From positions 33,431,733-33,495,732 of the forward strand of contig CATQJL010000305.1 in assembly GCA_958299035.1 (NCBI GenBank): a DNA stretch of 64,000 nt, given 5' to 3'. The notes beneath the pieces were generated by a model. It made no database searches. It had not been told where the DNA came from and worked only from the letters and a program-made list of their open reading frames with translations. Each line of letters opens with the position of its first letter. Position 1 is the stretch's first letter. Below are positions 1 to 12,170 of this stretch, piece by piece. Position numbers and translations under genes: made by a program. This DNA is from Cylicocyclus nassatus. Lineage: Eukaryota; Nematoda; Chromadorea; Rhabditida; Strongylidae.

Positions 1-770
1 GTAGACGCTGGTTCGAGCAACAATAAGAATAGAAAATCGCTGACATACTTTAGGGCGAAACACATGTAAGTCATAAGATCTGTGCTGCTTGAATCTAAAG
101 CGAAGCTTTGAAGAAGTAACAGCTGAAACGATATCAATGTATACGGCATGAGATGACAAAAAGCAACAACACATGCTATCTATCGCCACTGGACATATGA
201 TACGCTTCGAGGAGGAGCATGGCACAAGCGATCAGAGTAGCTCTAAAAAAAGCTCAACCACACATTTAGGTTGCTTAATATTGACGAAAATGTATAGAAG
301 AACGTTCTAGTGCAAATTATCGAGAAGCGTGGTGTGTGTCTGTTTGTGCGAGCGGTTCGCCTTGAATCAAAACAACGTTGCAGTGATTTATTGTAGCAAA
401 TGATTACCGCTGCAGTAATTCACCTAGTTTAACATCCTACGTTGGAAAATATCTACATATTGTGTAAACTCAGAAATTAATCAAGCGGGTAAGACCTGCA
501 AGTGAAAAAATCGAACTCCTCCTCATAGCGACTGGTATATGAATTACTTCGACATGACTTTTACTATGGTGACGTAAAATTGAGGAAGCTGAAGCTGTAT
601 GCGCACTGAACAATGTGATGCAAACATTAGAAGATAAGGCCAACATGGCAAACAGCTATCACATTGGAAATGTACACAATTTGTTTGTTTGTGGTGGAAA
701 GACACTGTCGCAGAATGAGACGAAACATGCTGCTTGATATTATTGTAGCTTGCAATTTCCAACTACCCTT
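1..770. other. No feature seen
   Basis: AT-rich DNA with stops in all frames and no splice-flanked open stretch that I can support. The window starts here, so part of an upstream gene could continue to the left. Confidence 0.5.
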
Positions 771-905
771 TGATTCGAATGAATTGGCGCCTGGAAGGCG
801 CAGCTTCGTGACCTAATTTAGGCTAGAGAGGGACCGGAGAGAGACGCAGACGGCGTCGTGGGCGCGAGCGGTCGCCTTCCAACCGCCAATCTCATTGGAT
901 CAAAG
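771..905. repeat. Foldback repeat with GAGAGACGCAG core (copy 1)
   Basis: Outer arms (GATTCGAATGAATTGGCG on the left, CCGCCAATCTCATTGGATC on the right) pair imperfectly. They surround a GC-rich core with GAGAGACGCAGACGGCGTCG and GGGCGCGAGCGG. The phrase 'gcttcgtgacctaatttaggc' recurs almost unchanged in copies at 27.83 kb and 63.08 kb, which defines the family. It looks like a short non-autonomous foldback element; no coding capacity is visible. Confidence 0.6.
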
Positions 906-2815
906 AATATATTGGAATAAGTTGATTTCCTAGGATTAACTGGCATCAAAAAGTAACACGCAGGATTTGTTTTTATGTTTTCTCAGTAAAGAAAAGATTT
1001 TCGAAAGTTTAGAAGAAATTTCGAGCATACTTCACAGAGGAGGACAAAGTCTTCAGTAATTTTATGGGCCTCTTTTGATAGAGCACATAGATGCAGAACT
1101 CAATCCGTCAGCATTTTACAACAAAATTCACTTTCAAATCAGAAGATACTTCACTGTTATAGATTACAGGATACTGAATGTAGCCAGCTGATTCAAAAAC
1201 AATTATCTTAGACATACTGAGAGGTGATAAGAGTGCTGCTTATGTGTTTCAAGGCAAATAACTGACACTTATTTGCTTCCTAACAATAAAATTTTTATGC
1301 AATCACATGTTGGGCTAATAAGTGTAATAAAATTGACGTGAGTTTGGAGCAAAGTAAATTTTAGCGCCAATCCCACTTTGAGCTAGATAGCTAGATAAAC
1401 CTGGCATGCTTTATGCTGCTGCATATGCTCATTATGGGTTCTCTAAGGAATTCTCTGAACGGTGCTTTCCAGAAAATTCAAGATGAGAGAGATTGGTCAT
1501 TTCTTCGAAATCTTTGCCTAAAAATAGAATCAATGCACTGCAGAATCTTCGCAATGAAACCGAAGGATTCTCATGCTCGAAACAATCCAGATTGCAGGTT
1601 TACTTCATGTTACGATTAAATAACTAAATGAATTTGTAAAAGATTGATTCTAGACCAATTATCAATAGTTTTCGGTAAGTGAGTTTTGAGGTGCAGTAAA
1701 GTTGTGGGGTTTAGCAGCTACAGAGACGAAAATAGGCTTCGCAACCTCGATCACAAGGAACTGCACCAATTTATCGTCATTACTTTTTCCAGATGACTGC
1801 CACATGAGATTGATTACCTAACAAAAGTATAACTTTCCGTAAATCAATCATTTTAAGAAAATATAATCACTCATTCTGGTAGTCTGTTCGCATCGTCGCT
1901 TTTTGCAAGCTCCTCTACGACGATGAGAGTATCAGCTTACACGTTTACATCAAAGAAAGCATGCGGCTAGAAGTATTGACTTACTGATGCTTTGGACAAA
2001 ATTCAAATTGAGATAGGGCATTCATTTTACTAAACTATTCCTAAGCTTTTAGTCATTCCGGCATTTTACGACTATTGAATGGTGCCAAAAGATGGCATGA
2101 AGTTGAATTTTGGGAATGCTTCGTTCAAAATCACAACGCCAAACATCTAGCTATAGTTAATTTCTGCCATCTAAGGAGACGTTGTCAGATTAGGAACATT
2201 AACTAGTATACAAACTTCTAAGAGACCAAATTTCAAATTAATTTACCAATATTGCACTCTTTCTGCTGAGCAATTGAGCTGCCAATCGGAATGCTGTGAC
2301 CAAGACAAAAGTGCAACACCTCATTAGTCTGCACCTATCTATTCACGACGCTGTATTGCAAGTCAGCCGCGAGATGGCAAAAAATTCATTTTGATAGAGC
2401 GATCTAACAGCTCAGCAGAAATCATGAAAAAATTTCGGAATCTATGATAAGCGTACAGGGGAAAAGTTACGAAGATCACACCGATCTGGCAGAATTTCGA
2501 AATAAGCTGAGGTTTAATGTTAATTTTTCCCTGGATTTCAATTTTGGAGCAAGTCCAGAATTTGGAAGGTTTCGAGAGCAGACACGGAAGTTATAGTGAA
2601 TTTCCATTGTTCACACCTCATTCGGCAACAAAAAAAAACGTGATTGAGAATAAATTATGTGAATTGGTTTTCGATTGGGTTTTCGATTGATTGATTTTGT
2701 GGATCGATAAATAATAAGAACGAAAACTCAATTTGGAATTGCGCTCATTATTCCACAACTAGAAGTGCCTTAAAAAGCTCAAGTTGAAATTTTAAGAGTT
2801 TTCAGGTATGGCCTA
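906..2815. other. No feature seen
   Basis: AT-rich spacer. Only short chance reading frames are present, such as one of 68 codons at 1413, which has no recognisable domain, no clear splice borders and no family resemblance. Confidence 0.5.
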
Positions 2816-3245
2816 CAATCAGTGGCGGTCGCAGGAGTTCCGTGCGGGGGATTTTTTCATATGACGGTACATGGCGTTAGCCACGCACTCCAAAAAATGT
2901 TTGAGGTACTTCCCAAAATTTTTGCGGGTCTATAATCGGCAATATCTAGAAAAAGGGGGCATGGCGTAGCCACTGCCCCAAGAAAATTTTCTACAAGCAG
3001 TTAATTTCTAAATTTTGAAAACTATCTTAATTATTAGAATAAAAGGTCACTTGCACATTTTTTAACCCATGTAAGTAAATTTCAAAAATTTCGCGACCCA
3101 TTCTAGGCAGAGGCCCCCTCCACGATTACAAGAATAAAAAAGTCATTTGCACATTTTTATAACATATGTAGGTAAGTTTTAAAAATTTTGCGATTCATTC
3201 TCAGGGGGGGGGGGTGAGGACCTCGCTCTGCCATCGCCCAAATCA
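2816..3245. repeat. Dispersed repeat, 'GTGGCGGTCGCAGGA' family (copy 1)
   Basis: It begins 'agtggcggtcgcaggagttcc' and contains 'gcgacccattctaggc' and 'gcgattcattctc' phrases followed by G runs. The same words occur at 15.0-15.48 kb (inverted pair), 16.65-16.75 kb and 56.02-56.24 kb. It is non-coding, AT-rich with G-rich blocks, and probably a non-autonomous DNA transposon family. Confidence 0.55.
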
Positions 3246-4944
3246 ATTTTTTTTTGTTGGAGCACTTCTAGTCGTAAAAGAATGGATTAGTACTGTTAAA
3301 TGAGTTTCGACTAGACAGAAGTCAATAAATTAGTAGCTTTATCTTATCACTGCTTCCAAAAATTTCATTACTTGAGGTACATTAGTTTTACATACAAAAC
3401 CTCGTGATTGTACATGGTGTAGTTTCAATCAGTAAGGGGGGATGGGAACAGGTGTGAACATTGCGTCAGCCATGACAAAGTGCAGCATAAACTATTTAAT
3501 GATAGCTTTGATGGCTCGATCGACATCACAACAATAGAAACAAGCTCTTGCTGCTCTAAATCTTATAGATTACTATACAATCGTGGAAGAACAGTGATTG
3601 GGGATAGATTGAATAATCTTATCTAGGAAAGCAAGAGTGAAACGGGGCATTCTGTAACGTCGCTGAGCTATCGCCCCTTTCTCTGTGTGCATTTTCAGAT
3701 ATGGTTATGCAATATTTACTTATCTAAGTGACAGTTCAACGAGACGCGAACTATTTCTTGATAACGAACACTGCAACTGATAGGAGACGTTGAAATGTAC
3801 GGAGCTGCGAAAGATTAGCCGAATCCAAGCACAGGAGCAAGAATCACGGCATGGCGGGAAGCAATGATATCTCATGACTGCTAGCACGACTCGGAATGTG
3901 ACTGCGGCTCAGTTAGAAAGTAGAGATAGTAGAAAAATGACAAATAGCTGAGCCACTTCTTCATCCAGCAAAGCATGTTATCAACCTGAGTAGTGAAAGA
4001 TTGCGTGGATTTCGGGATTTCGAGGAATCGTCTTGATAACCGACACGAAAAATGTGAACGCAAATATATCCACGCAAAAATGATTCGTCTAATTTCTGCT
4101 GATATAATCTTGCAATAATTTTTTAAAAATTTGCAATTTTCTTTGATTTCAACAAACTCGTTTAATACAATACAGCTGTAATAAAATCATGCATGTTCTG
4201 AATGTCAAGTAAGAATCCATGACAGCAGGTGGAGACATAGAGTTTCAATTTTACCTTTGATTGTTGTTCAACGGTTTAACCTTTCACTAATTGTAAGGAA
4301 TATATAAATCGCGGAATTATTTACATTTCGATATTGTAATTATTGAAACCTTCAATGAGCATAGTAAGATATAACATTTACGACATTATATTATGTTAAA
4401 GTTGGAGTTCTCTTTGGCCATTTTTCTTTTGTTGTCATTTGACCATTTTTTTGACATTTTTCTTTAATCGTGGAGATACAGGCCCATGAATATAACTTGT
4501 GATTTTATTTTTCAAACTGTCGCTAGAAATACTAGGCCCAAACAATTTCACTTATCTACTCGTTCCCTGCAAATTTGAGAATATTGAGTGTCTAAAATTT
4601 ACTCTATCTACTTTGGAGTCTAAGATTTTGAAACACCCTTGTTCTCAAGCGACAATCGAAAATGACACCTGACATGTACCACTACTTTTTTGCTGGGTGT
4701 TTCAATTCGTATTCACAGCATGAGTCATCAAAAATCCTCGTGAGACAGATGCCGTACCAGATGGCATTTCACTTTCTTATCCTAACATTGGACTGAGCGA
4801 GGAAAAGAGTTTTGCAACAAGGAAGATTCTCATGAAAGATTCTGAAAAAGTAGTATCTGTAACTTTGTTTTAATCCAGCCTTAGGGCCATCTTCTAATGA
4901 TGTTTGATATCACTGCAAAGAAGTTATAGCATGGCGATGTAATT
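3246..4944. other. No feature seen
   Basis: AT-rich spacer without splice-flanked open frames or recognisable domains. A 60-codon minus-strand frame at 3881-4063 has no family resemblance. Confidence 0.45.
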
Positions 4945-5425
4945 TGCTAACAAGGGAAAGATACTTGGTAACCGTGGCCACTCACAATGACTTGTATATC
5001 AAAAAATGCGCTTTTTAATGCTAATTCAAAAACTGTCTTCCATATCTGCGAAACGATAACCAGGATGGAGTTATGATTATTTTTTCATAAATAAATTGCG
5101 CCTCTGCGGAGGGTCAAAATCATTAATAAAAATTTTTCTTTCCTTCTCAAATGCTGAATATGGTTTAGATAAGGACAATACAACAGTACTCCTTTTAAAA
5201 TTCCTTTCAATAGCTTCAAAAGGTCACTTAGAAACTTGGTGATTTTAACTACCCAAAGTACGCAAATTTCCTACAAAAAAGTTCATAACTTCCTTCAGAA
5301 AATCGCTTCGCAGATATCGAGCACAGATTCAGAATCAGCGTTTCGAGGTGCATCTTACGGTGTACATCTCATTCCTAATGGCCACGGTCATGGAGGATCC
5401 TTTCCTTGTAAGCACGAAGACCGCA
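4945..5425. repeat. Inverted-repeat element, 'gctaacaagggaaaggatac' family (copy 1)
   Basis: The left arm starts 'ctaacaagggaaagatacttgg' with 'accgtggccactc'. The right arm ends with 'ggatcctttccttgtaagc' and carries 'cagattcagaatcagcgttt'. Related copies lie at 42.75-43.21, 44.27-44.75 and 53.97-54.45 kb, and a diverged one at 10.27-10.69 kb. The 77-codon open frame in the right arm is a translation of the repeat rather than a gene. Confidence 0.6.
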
Positions 5426-5629
5426 ACAAAAGGTTGCGCAGAAGTGCATACAGTAAGTTCTTTATTTAGCAAAAAGATACTTTCACTTTATGCGGGCACA
5501 TTTCAGTAAGCCCTCATGGGATAGATACCCTGTTTCAGTAAAATGAAACTTTTTTCTATACATTCTATGAGGGCTGTCTGTACCACGTGTCAGGAAAAAA
5601 ATGAGCACGTATCGATTCATTCTGTTAGG

Positions 5630-6180
5630 ATGGCTAAAAATTATTTCGGTCGTTTTTAGCGGTCTGTGAAAATGTCACAGATAAATTTGTGTGTATATGT
5701 TTGGTATCATTCCAAAGAGTGAATCAAGGAGAATTGGGTGGTTAACTTTTTCTGCTCGAAAAAAAAATTTTTTTCGATGGCGAAATGACATAAGGAAACA
5801 AAAAGCCAGATTTTCTCGTCAAATTTCCGAAAAATCATGCTCCAAAAAAGCATAACAAAGGTGGATATAAAGTGCACAAATGGTACGCACAACGATTTTT
5901 ATAAAAAACGTTTGCATGGTCGTAGATAGTCAAATCCAAGCGATTTGAATTGCCCCAAAACCGACTTCCACGCGCAGTTACCTGGAAATTCTCACATTTT
6001 TGGCTACAAAATTACACGAACAGCAGATCACAGCTCCATTGTGGACCGCCACCTAGCCGAAGGTTGTTTGTATTCAATCACCAAATTACTTGCCTCTGCA
6101 CTAACCACAAGCTGAAAGCGAAGCTTAGAAAGTCAAAAAAGTGATTTTTTGGAATGCTAGCCATATAAGGTCATAACCGT
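5630..6180 (+). repeat. Left arm of a large diverged inverted pair
   Basis: The stretch around 'acgcgcagttacctggaaattctcac' matches, with many differences, the reverse complement of 9.18-9.33 kb ('gagaatttccacgcg', 'ttgaccatctatggtcgtgc'). The 'aaaatcatgctcc' words nearby match 'gcatgatttctcg' near 9.39 kb. The arms enclose two MITEs and a pseudogene, so the pair may be the ends of an old transposon. Confidence 0.4.
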
Positions 6181-6263
6181 TTCTTATCACGATTACAAAA
6201 TCTATGTAATGAGTATTTGGTAGTAGAAGGTGAAAGCTACCTGCTTACAAGAAATCTTAGCTA

Positions 6264-6951
6264 TACAGGGTGTCCCAAAAGTGTGTATGCACTGTTTGAT
6301 TGTTAATATCTCTCTTCCCAAGAAGTATTTTGCCTTGCTTCGGGTAACGTTTTGTAGAGTTAGCTTCAACTTAGATTTGCATTATAGAACGAATCATCCA
6401 TCTCTTCATTACTGTAGGATTACGGTAGGAACTTGAAACAAATGGTGTCAATGTGGAAAAAGCTGCCGTTTCTAAATTTTCAAAAATGTGAAAACTTAAT
6501 AATAATGTAATAGGGCTTTTATGGACGCTGAGTTCAATACTCAACTATTAACAAGATTTTGAAGCTTCCTAAACGGTGTAACCGCACTTTTTAAGAACAT
6601 TGAAAAAATGGCCGCTACCTCTCACTCGGCATAATTCTTCAATGAAGCATCATAATAAGTTGGGAACTTTACAGCTAGAATCAACTACTCTAGTTAGCCT
6701 AGTGTAAAAGCTTTCAGGCTGTTTTGTTTCTTTTCTGAGGCAAAATATGGCCTTTCATTGCTCAAAAACCTCTTTGAAGTTTCTACCGTAATCCCACAGT
6801 AACGAAGAGAGATGAATGATTCGTTCTATAATGAAAATCTAAGTTGATGCCAGCTCTACAAAATGGTACCTGAGGTAAGGCAAAAGACTTCTTGGGAAGA
6901 GAGATATCAACGATCAAACAGTGCATACATACTTTTGGGACACCCTGTATA
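6264..6951. mobile_element. Mariner-type MITE with ACAGGGTGTCCCAAAAGT termini
   Basis: The left end reads TATACAGGGTGTCCCAAAAG and the right end reads its complement, CTTTTGGGACACCCTGTATA. The arms continue matching inward for about 150 bp ('tgcactgtttgattgttaatatc'). A TA target duplication fits both borders. No transposase is present. These termini are typical of Tc1/mariner-derived MITEs. Two short frames encoding 'QGVPKVCMHCLIV' on opposite strands are the arms read as protein and are not genes. Confidence 0.85.
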
Positions 6952-7238
6952 ACAGTTACTTGAATTTTTATGCAGCTTCGAAGTTGCATGTCAAAAGAAA
7001 TTATTTATTAGCCAACCTAGTACATGTTATTTTTACTATCATGTTAAGTGGGATACGAGAGCATTTTGAATGACTTCACAGCTGCTTAGCTTTTTTTCGT
7101 AGAGCGGAACACTCCAAAGAGTCTATCAAAGCATTTTGATCGCTTTCAACAGTACCGTAAAAAACAGCTTCCTCTCCAAACTGTTTCCGTCATGCTATCT
7201 CAGCCGGAAAAGAACCCAAATAAAGGTAAAAGTACCAT

Positions 7239-7690
7239 TCATTCCATGACTTTCTGTAAGAGACTCGAAACTGTTTCGCTCACATTGTCAGAGCATGCAC
7301 TGTTGGGCAGATATGGAACACAGATCTGAATTGGCACTAGGTCGTCGTTATAGAATGCATATTTTTGGCAGAATTCACCCTGAGTCAAATGCATTCTATC
7401 AGTAGAAAGAAGTTCATTCAAAAACCCTTTCTCAGGTTTTCTATACGGATCCATCTCAAATCCATTAAATAGATCTGAGCAGAAACCTTTCATATAAATA
7501 TAGTCTCCTTGAACGATGGTTTGACCTTTTCTCTATCGTCCCCAGATTTGAGATCGAACACATGGAGTTTCGATAAAAGGCGCGTCCTTGTTTAGATTCC
7601 TTAAACCGTCAACAGCTTCAGAATCAGAAATGGTTTTGATCGAATTCTTGACGTCTTCCTCAGTGATTCGCCCTCAAAGATTTGAAAAAT
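7239..7690 (-). pseudogene. Decayed protein-coding remnant of unknown family
   Basis: Reading the minus strand from about 7690 down to 7239 gives coding-like sequence broken by a TGA near 7665, a TAG at about 7543 and a frame change. Pieces read TEEDVKNSIKTISDSEAVDG, then KGQTIVQGDYIYMKGFCSD, then PIQICVPYLPNSACSDN and a stop. The composition looks protein-like rather than random, and the 84-codon 3' part is open. I do not recognise the family. It lies between two MITEs and inside a pair of diverged inverted arms, so a transposon-borne gene or a captured gene fragment are both possible. The breaks make an active gene unlikely. Confidence 0.4.
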
Positions 7691-8370
7691 CCACACCGTC
7701 GAAAATTTTCTTTCACTTTTTCATTGAACAGCCCCTCACTTACAATTGTGTTTTTACGTTTTATTAGTTTCCATCAGTGCTCCGACTTCAAAGCAAATCC
7801 TTGAATGAAGACGCGAATTTAATACCTTGTTGGGGGAAGGGGGAGGCAAAATGGACGAGTATACCACCTTTTCTCGCAGACTACTGGCGAGAACCTCGAA
7901 AAGCTTGGCGGTGCGAAGAAGCAATAGCAAATTCAAGGAAATTTGAAAGATGAACCAGTTGAGCAGAGGGCCGTCTGGCATGAAGTCTTGTTTGTAAACT
8001 TCAAATAAGCGTGCTTACCATATTTTGAAGTATTTCTTGGGAAATTTATCAACACGCAGAATTTAGATTGGCTGGTTGAATGTAAGGTGCAAATTGCAGA
8101 TGATAGATCGGCACCATACACAGTAGAATTATGAAAGCTATTTGCTGAGTGCAGGACTGGAATAAAATAAAAGTGAGAAATGTTCAGCACAACGAAAAAA
8201 TCTTGAATTCGAGTGGCTGTTAGGCTGATATTGGTATTGTGACGTTTAGCACTAGTGTGGAACACTGAGATTTACACTCACAAAGACATTTATACCTAAT
8301 AGGTTGTTCAAAACACTATATTTGTTCAAATCATCTTTTGTATACATACGGGCTAGCGGTCATGTCGTGT

Positions 8371-9012
8371 ACAGGGTGTTCAAAAAATGTGCGCACTGTT
8401 TGATCGTTAATAACTTCCTTGCTCTGATGTCTTTCTTAGACCTTCAGGTGCTAATCTGTAGGGCGAAGTTCAACTTAGATTTGCAGCATGGAGCGAATCA
8501 ACGATCGCTCTTCATTACTGTACGATTACGGTGAGAACTTCCAGCATATGAAGCCATTATAGAACATGCCATCTGACAAATTTTGTTTCAAAATTTTGAA
8601 AAATCGTGTACCAGGGTTTCGCGCATGCTGATTCCAATTGCACAACTTTTTACTGGTGTTTTCAGCTTTTTTGACGGTATAATCACATTTCTGACAAATG
8701 CTGGCAATTCAACTATTACGATTTACCTGGAACTTGAGATAGGGGCATCACATTTAAGTGGAAATTTCATATTCGAAACCAGCGCCTTCCACTACCATGA
8801 CATAAGAGTTCGGCTTGTTTGTTTTTGTTTCGAGGCAGAATATGGTCTCCAATGACCTAAAATCCTTGTCGAACTTCCTACCGTAATTTCACAGTAATGA
8901 AGAGCGGTCGATGATTCGTAAACCTCTACAGAATGGTATCTGAAAGTCGGCGAAAGACATCAAAGCAAGGAAGTTATTAACAATAAACAATTTATAACTT
9001 CTGGAACACCCT
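8371..9012. mobile_element. Mariner-type MITE, diverged ACAGGGTGTTC copy
   Basis: The left end is 'acagggtgttcaaaaaatgtg' and the right end 'ttctggaacaccctaa'. The arms share 'aataacttccttgctctgatgtctttc' in inverted form, and the inner words match the 6.26 kb element. It is non-coding. A 90-codon frame in the middle (8583-8855) shows no domain and spans the MITE interior, so I do not call it. Confidence 0.8.
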
Positions 9013-9059
9013 AAATTGGGTTGGCAAATAACTAAGTTCAGTTCAAAGAGTCAGAATTT

Positions 9060-9500
9060 TTCGTCACATAAAGTTATAGTTGTGCCCTTACATGGTCAGA
9101 CCTCCAGAAAACCGCTTTTCTAACTATCTGAGTCTCTTTCTCAGCCTATAATGAGTGCATAGTCGACTTAAAATATACTACTTTTGGCTACATGGCGAAC
9201 TACAATGGTCGTAGTCTGCTGTTTGTGAATTTCTGCAGTCAAAAATTTGAGAATTTCCACGCGTTTGCGCAAAACAGCTTTTGGACAATCAAGATTGCTT
9301 GAACTTGACCATCTATGGTCGTGCAAATTGTTGGAAATTTCAAAATTTGCTATATGTATTTTACACCGTCTTCAGCGTTTTTTCGAAGCATGATTTCTCG
9401 CAAAATAAAGAAATCTGACTATTTCACTTTCTGTATGATTTCGTTCTCAAAATAATGATTGACCGCTCAAATAAAGTTGGCCATCGATTCTCCTTGATTT
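9060..9500 (-). repeat. Right arm of the large diverged inverted pair
   Basis: It is complementary in patches to 5.63-6.18 kb (see that entry). A 106-codon frame follows at 9455-9775 but shows no domain, signal or splice borders I can defend. Confidence 0.4.
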
Positions 9501-9779
9501 TCTCTTTCCAGTGGTACATATGTTTACAAACAAATCAACTTGTAAATTTCCTACAACCCATTAAAAAGAGATCTAACTTATTTAGCAAAGTTGTTCCGAT
9601 CAGGTTTGAAAGGAGTTTATGCAAAACTCAGATATTTGTCTTTAGCGAAAAGTGTTCTACAACAGAACCTATTTACCTCCGAAAAGTTTTGAAGATGCGA
9701 ATATGTCGACCTATTAGCCGAATGTCTACTATAACCTTGATTAATCTTAAATATCGAAATGTAAAGGATTATTGAAGCT

Positions 9780-10265
9780 TTATGCTCTTTCAGGATTTGA
9801 TTACAGTGTTTTAGGAATGGAAGTACTATTACTAGTACTCTCGCTCCTTAAACTATCAAAAAGTGCTCTGCTGAGAGTAATAAAGACACCATAACTTCTA
9901 GAACTGAGTATCCGAGCAAGACTAGTAATGTCGAAGCTCCTCCTCTGCGAGATGAATCATGATGTTATCTCTCTTCCCTGCCCTGCGCGCAGCACTATCC
10001 ATTGAAGCTGCAGAAAAAAAATTCCATGCATATTTTTTGCAAATTATTTGGTTGGCACAAAGTTTTCCAACCTGCCTCACAAGCCAATTCATTTTGAATG
10101 TGGCGCCCTCTTGGCATTACATAGATTGTGGTGTAGCCCATAAGACTACCCAAAGTTTGGTTTTTCATAGCATTAGAGGGAATCATCTCTCAAAAACTGT
10201 CGAAAATTGAGTTTCACTGTTTTCCAGCAAAAACGAAGCCATGCGCGGCCTTAATAGAACACACT
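9780..10265. other. No feature seen
   Basis: AT-rich spacer. Overlapping open frames on both strands (9959-10210 and 9995-10186) have no recognisable protein features. Confidence 0.4.
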
Positions 10266-10692
10266 AAAAAGGGAGGATGGCGAAGTTGATATGGGCAATC
10301 ACTGCAAGATGAATATCATCTAAGACCTTGCAGCGCTGATTTTATGACCGATTCCGTAACTGCAGAACGCTTCTGGGAAGGAAGTTATGGACTTTTATTT
10401 GTGGAAAAATTGCAAGATGAGCGGCCAATTATTAGCTCATAAGCATTTTGAACTCAAATTTTTTTTGGAACAGCTTATTCATGCTGCTGGGCCTTTTTGA
10501 ATGTTATCCTGTGGCCCAAGAAGCAATTTCAACGACTTCCATTATTTAGTCACTCACAATGCAAATTTTAATGATTGAAACATCCATAAGTTCCTTCTCA
10601 AGAGCGTTCTGCAAATATGGAAGGCAGAAAATTTCACTTTAACTTCCCGTGCATCTTGTGGTGATCGGCCAATATCACCTCGCAATCTTTCC
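10266..10692. repeat. Diverged inverted-repeat element
   Basis: The left arm has 'gcagaacgcttctgggaaggaag' and 'gcagcgctgatttt'. The right arm has 'agttccttctcaagagcgttctgc' and 'aatcttt'. The arms are complementary, and the words resemble the 'gctaacaaggg' family. It is non-coding. Confidence 0.45.
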
Positions 10693-11965
10693 TAGTAAGA
10701 AAAAATTGTGGGCAGGTTGCTAGAGGTTGATAATTTATGCTAATTGAAAATGGAGTTTAGAGACAAAGTAATATCTGCGCTATCGAGAATGAACCAGTCG
10801 AATGCATTCAAAATTGAAGGGACATTAATCGATGGCCGAGCTATGAAAATCAGCCTGATGGCGCGGATTTACAGTGACTATGGTTATTTTGATTACAAGG
10901 AAGAAGCACATTCACCAAAAACCTAAATAAATATTTCTGGAATCTGTTACGCGGAACATGCGCCACATTTGACAAATCGCACATACGAATCAGGGCTCGG
11001 CACAGGTGGCTTATAAGCAAGCTGGATATCGTTTTTGGGACAAAAAGCAAAGATAGTTTAGTTTTTATGGCCGAAAAAGATACATAATTTGAGGCATTTT
11101 TTTTGTCGACGTTTCGTTTTTTCGGAGATTTTTTTAGGAATTATAGTCTAGAGTCAAAGGGGACTTCGTAAAAATTCGCAGAAGTAAAGGGACTTCGTTT
11201 TTTGCATTTTCAAGTAGCCACCTCGTGCCGAGCCCTGATTCAAATGCTCATAACTCCTCCTTTGTGACAAGCGTTTCAAGGCGAGTCCGATATGATATAT
11301 AGCATGTTTGGTACGGCTAGGTTAAGTTCTGACCATTCCCTGCTCAGTAATTGTCAAGGCTTCTCACAAAGGGTAATCCGACATGTCGAACACAAACATT
11401 ATATTCATTGTCTCCTTCATGCAGAATGGCTATCATTTTTATAACCAGCATGTCGAATGCCGCATTAGATATCTTTCAGCAAATTCTGAAGTAAGCTGAA
11501 AATTCTCCCGTTACACAGCAAACTTAGCGTAACACCCTACATCCGATGGCGAAATCAGACAAAAAATGGCTGCACTTGTGGTTTATATTACAAAGTTCAT
11601 AATATCAAAGAATGAATGCCCCAAATTCAAAGAAATGGAAGCTATATAAAAAGTTGCATCACTTATGTGCCAGCCTAGTATATCCAGGCAGTACAACCAG
11701 GTGCTTTTTTCAATTTGAGAAGTAGAGTCGTGAAAATGCGAGTGCAAGATTGAGTTGGGTCATTCCTTATTCATATCATTCAACACGAAAGAAAAAATTA
11801 AATATTAGGAGTACATCTGTGACATCACAGTGAGCGGAATTATTGTACAATAAAGAATAGTCGATTTAGGTTTATTTTTGATACATAATTGAAGAGCTGA
11901 GTAATGCATTGCTTAAGCGATAGGTAGGATAATATAAATGTAGCTCATTCACGCTTTTCTTTCAG

Positions 11966-12170
11966 ACATCTTCCAAACACTCGAAATCGACCAAGTAATA
12001 CAGTAAATTACGAGAAGTACTTGGAGCATTGGCAGTTTCATCATGTGCAGCTCAAGAAAAAAAGCTGTGAATATTTCTGCTCATGCAGTCCTTCACAAAA
12101 GTTTTTATCTGCACTGGTAGTCATCAGACAAAATTCCATCCGCGCAGCTGACTGTACTGCGAAAATCTAG
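11966..12170 (+). CDS. Possible exon, unrecognised
   Basis: A strong acceptor, TTTTCTTTCAG, ends at 11965 and is followed by 67 codons without a stop in one frame (ending TAG at 12168-12170). The frame reads through words such as NTRNRPSNTVNYEKYLEHWQ and ends without an obvious family. It has no ATG of its own. It could be a 5' exon of the RNA-binding-protein gene that starts showing exons at about 14 kb, or chance. No strong donor is visible inside. Confidence 0.15.

Noticed and set aside
6230..6989. Two similar peptides (QGVPKVCMHCLIV) on opposite strands
   Set aside because: They are the inverted terminal arms of one MITE read as protein.
10744..10926. 60-codon plus-strand frame starting MKMEFRDKVIS
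   Set aside because: Looks mildly protein-like but has no splice borders in phase with the RNA-binding-protein gene and sits directly beside a repeat.
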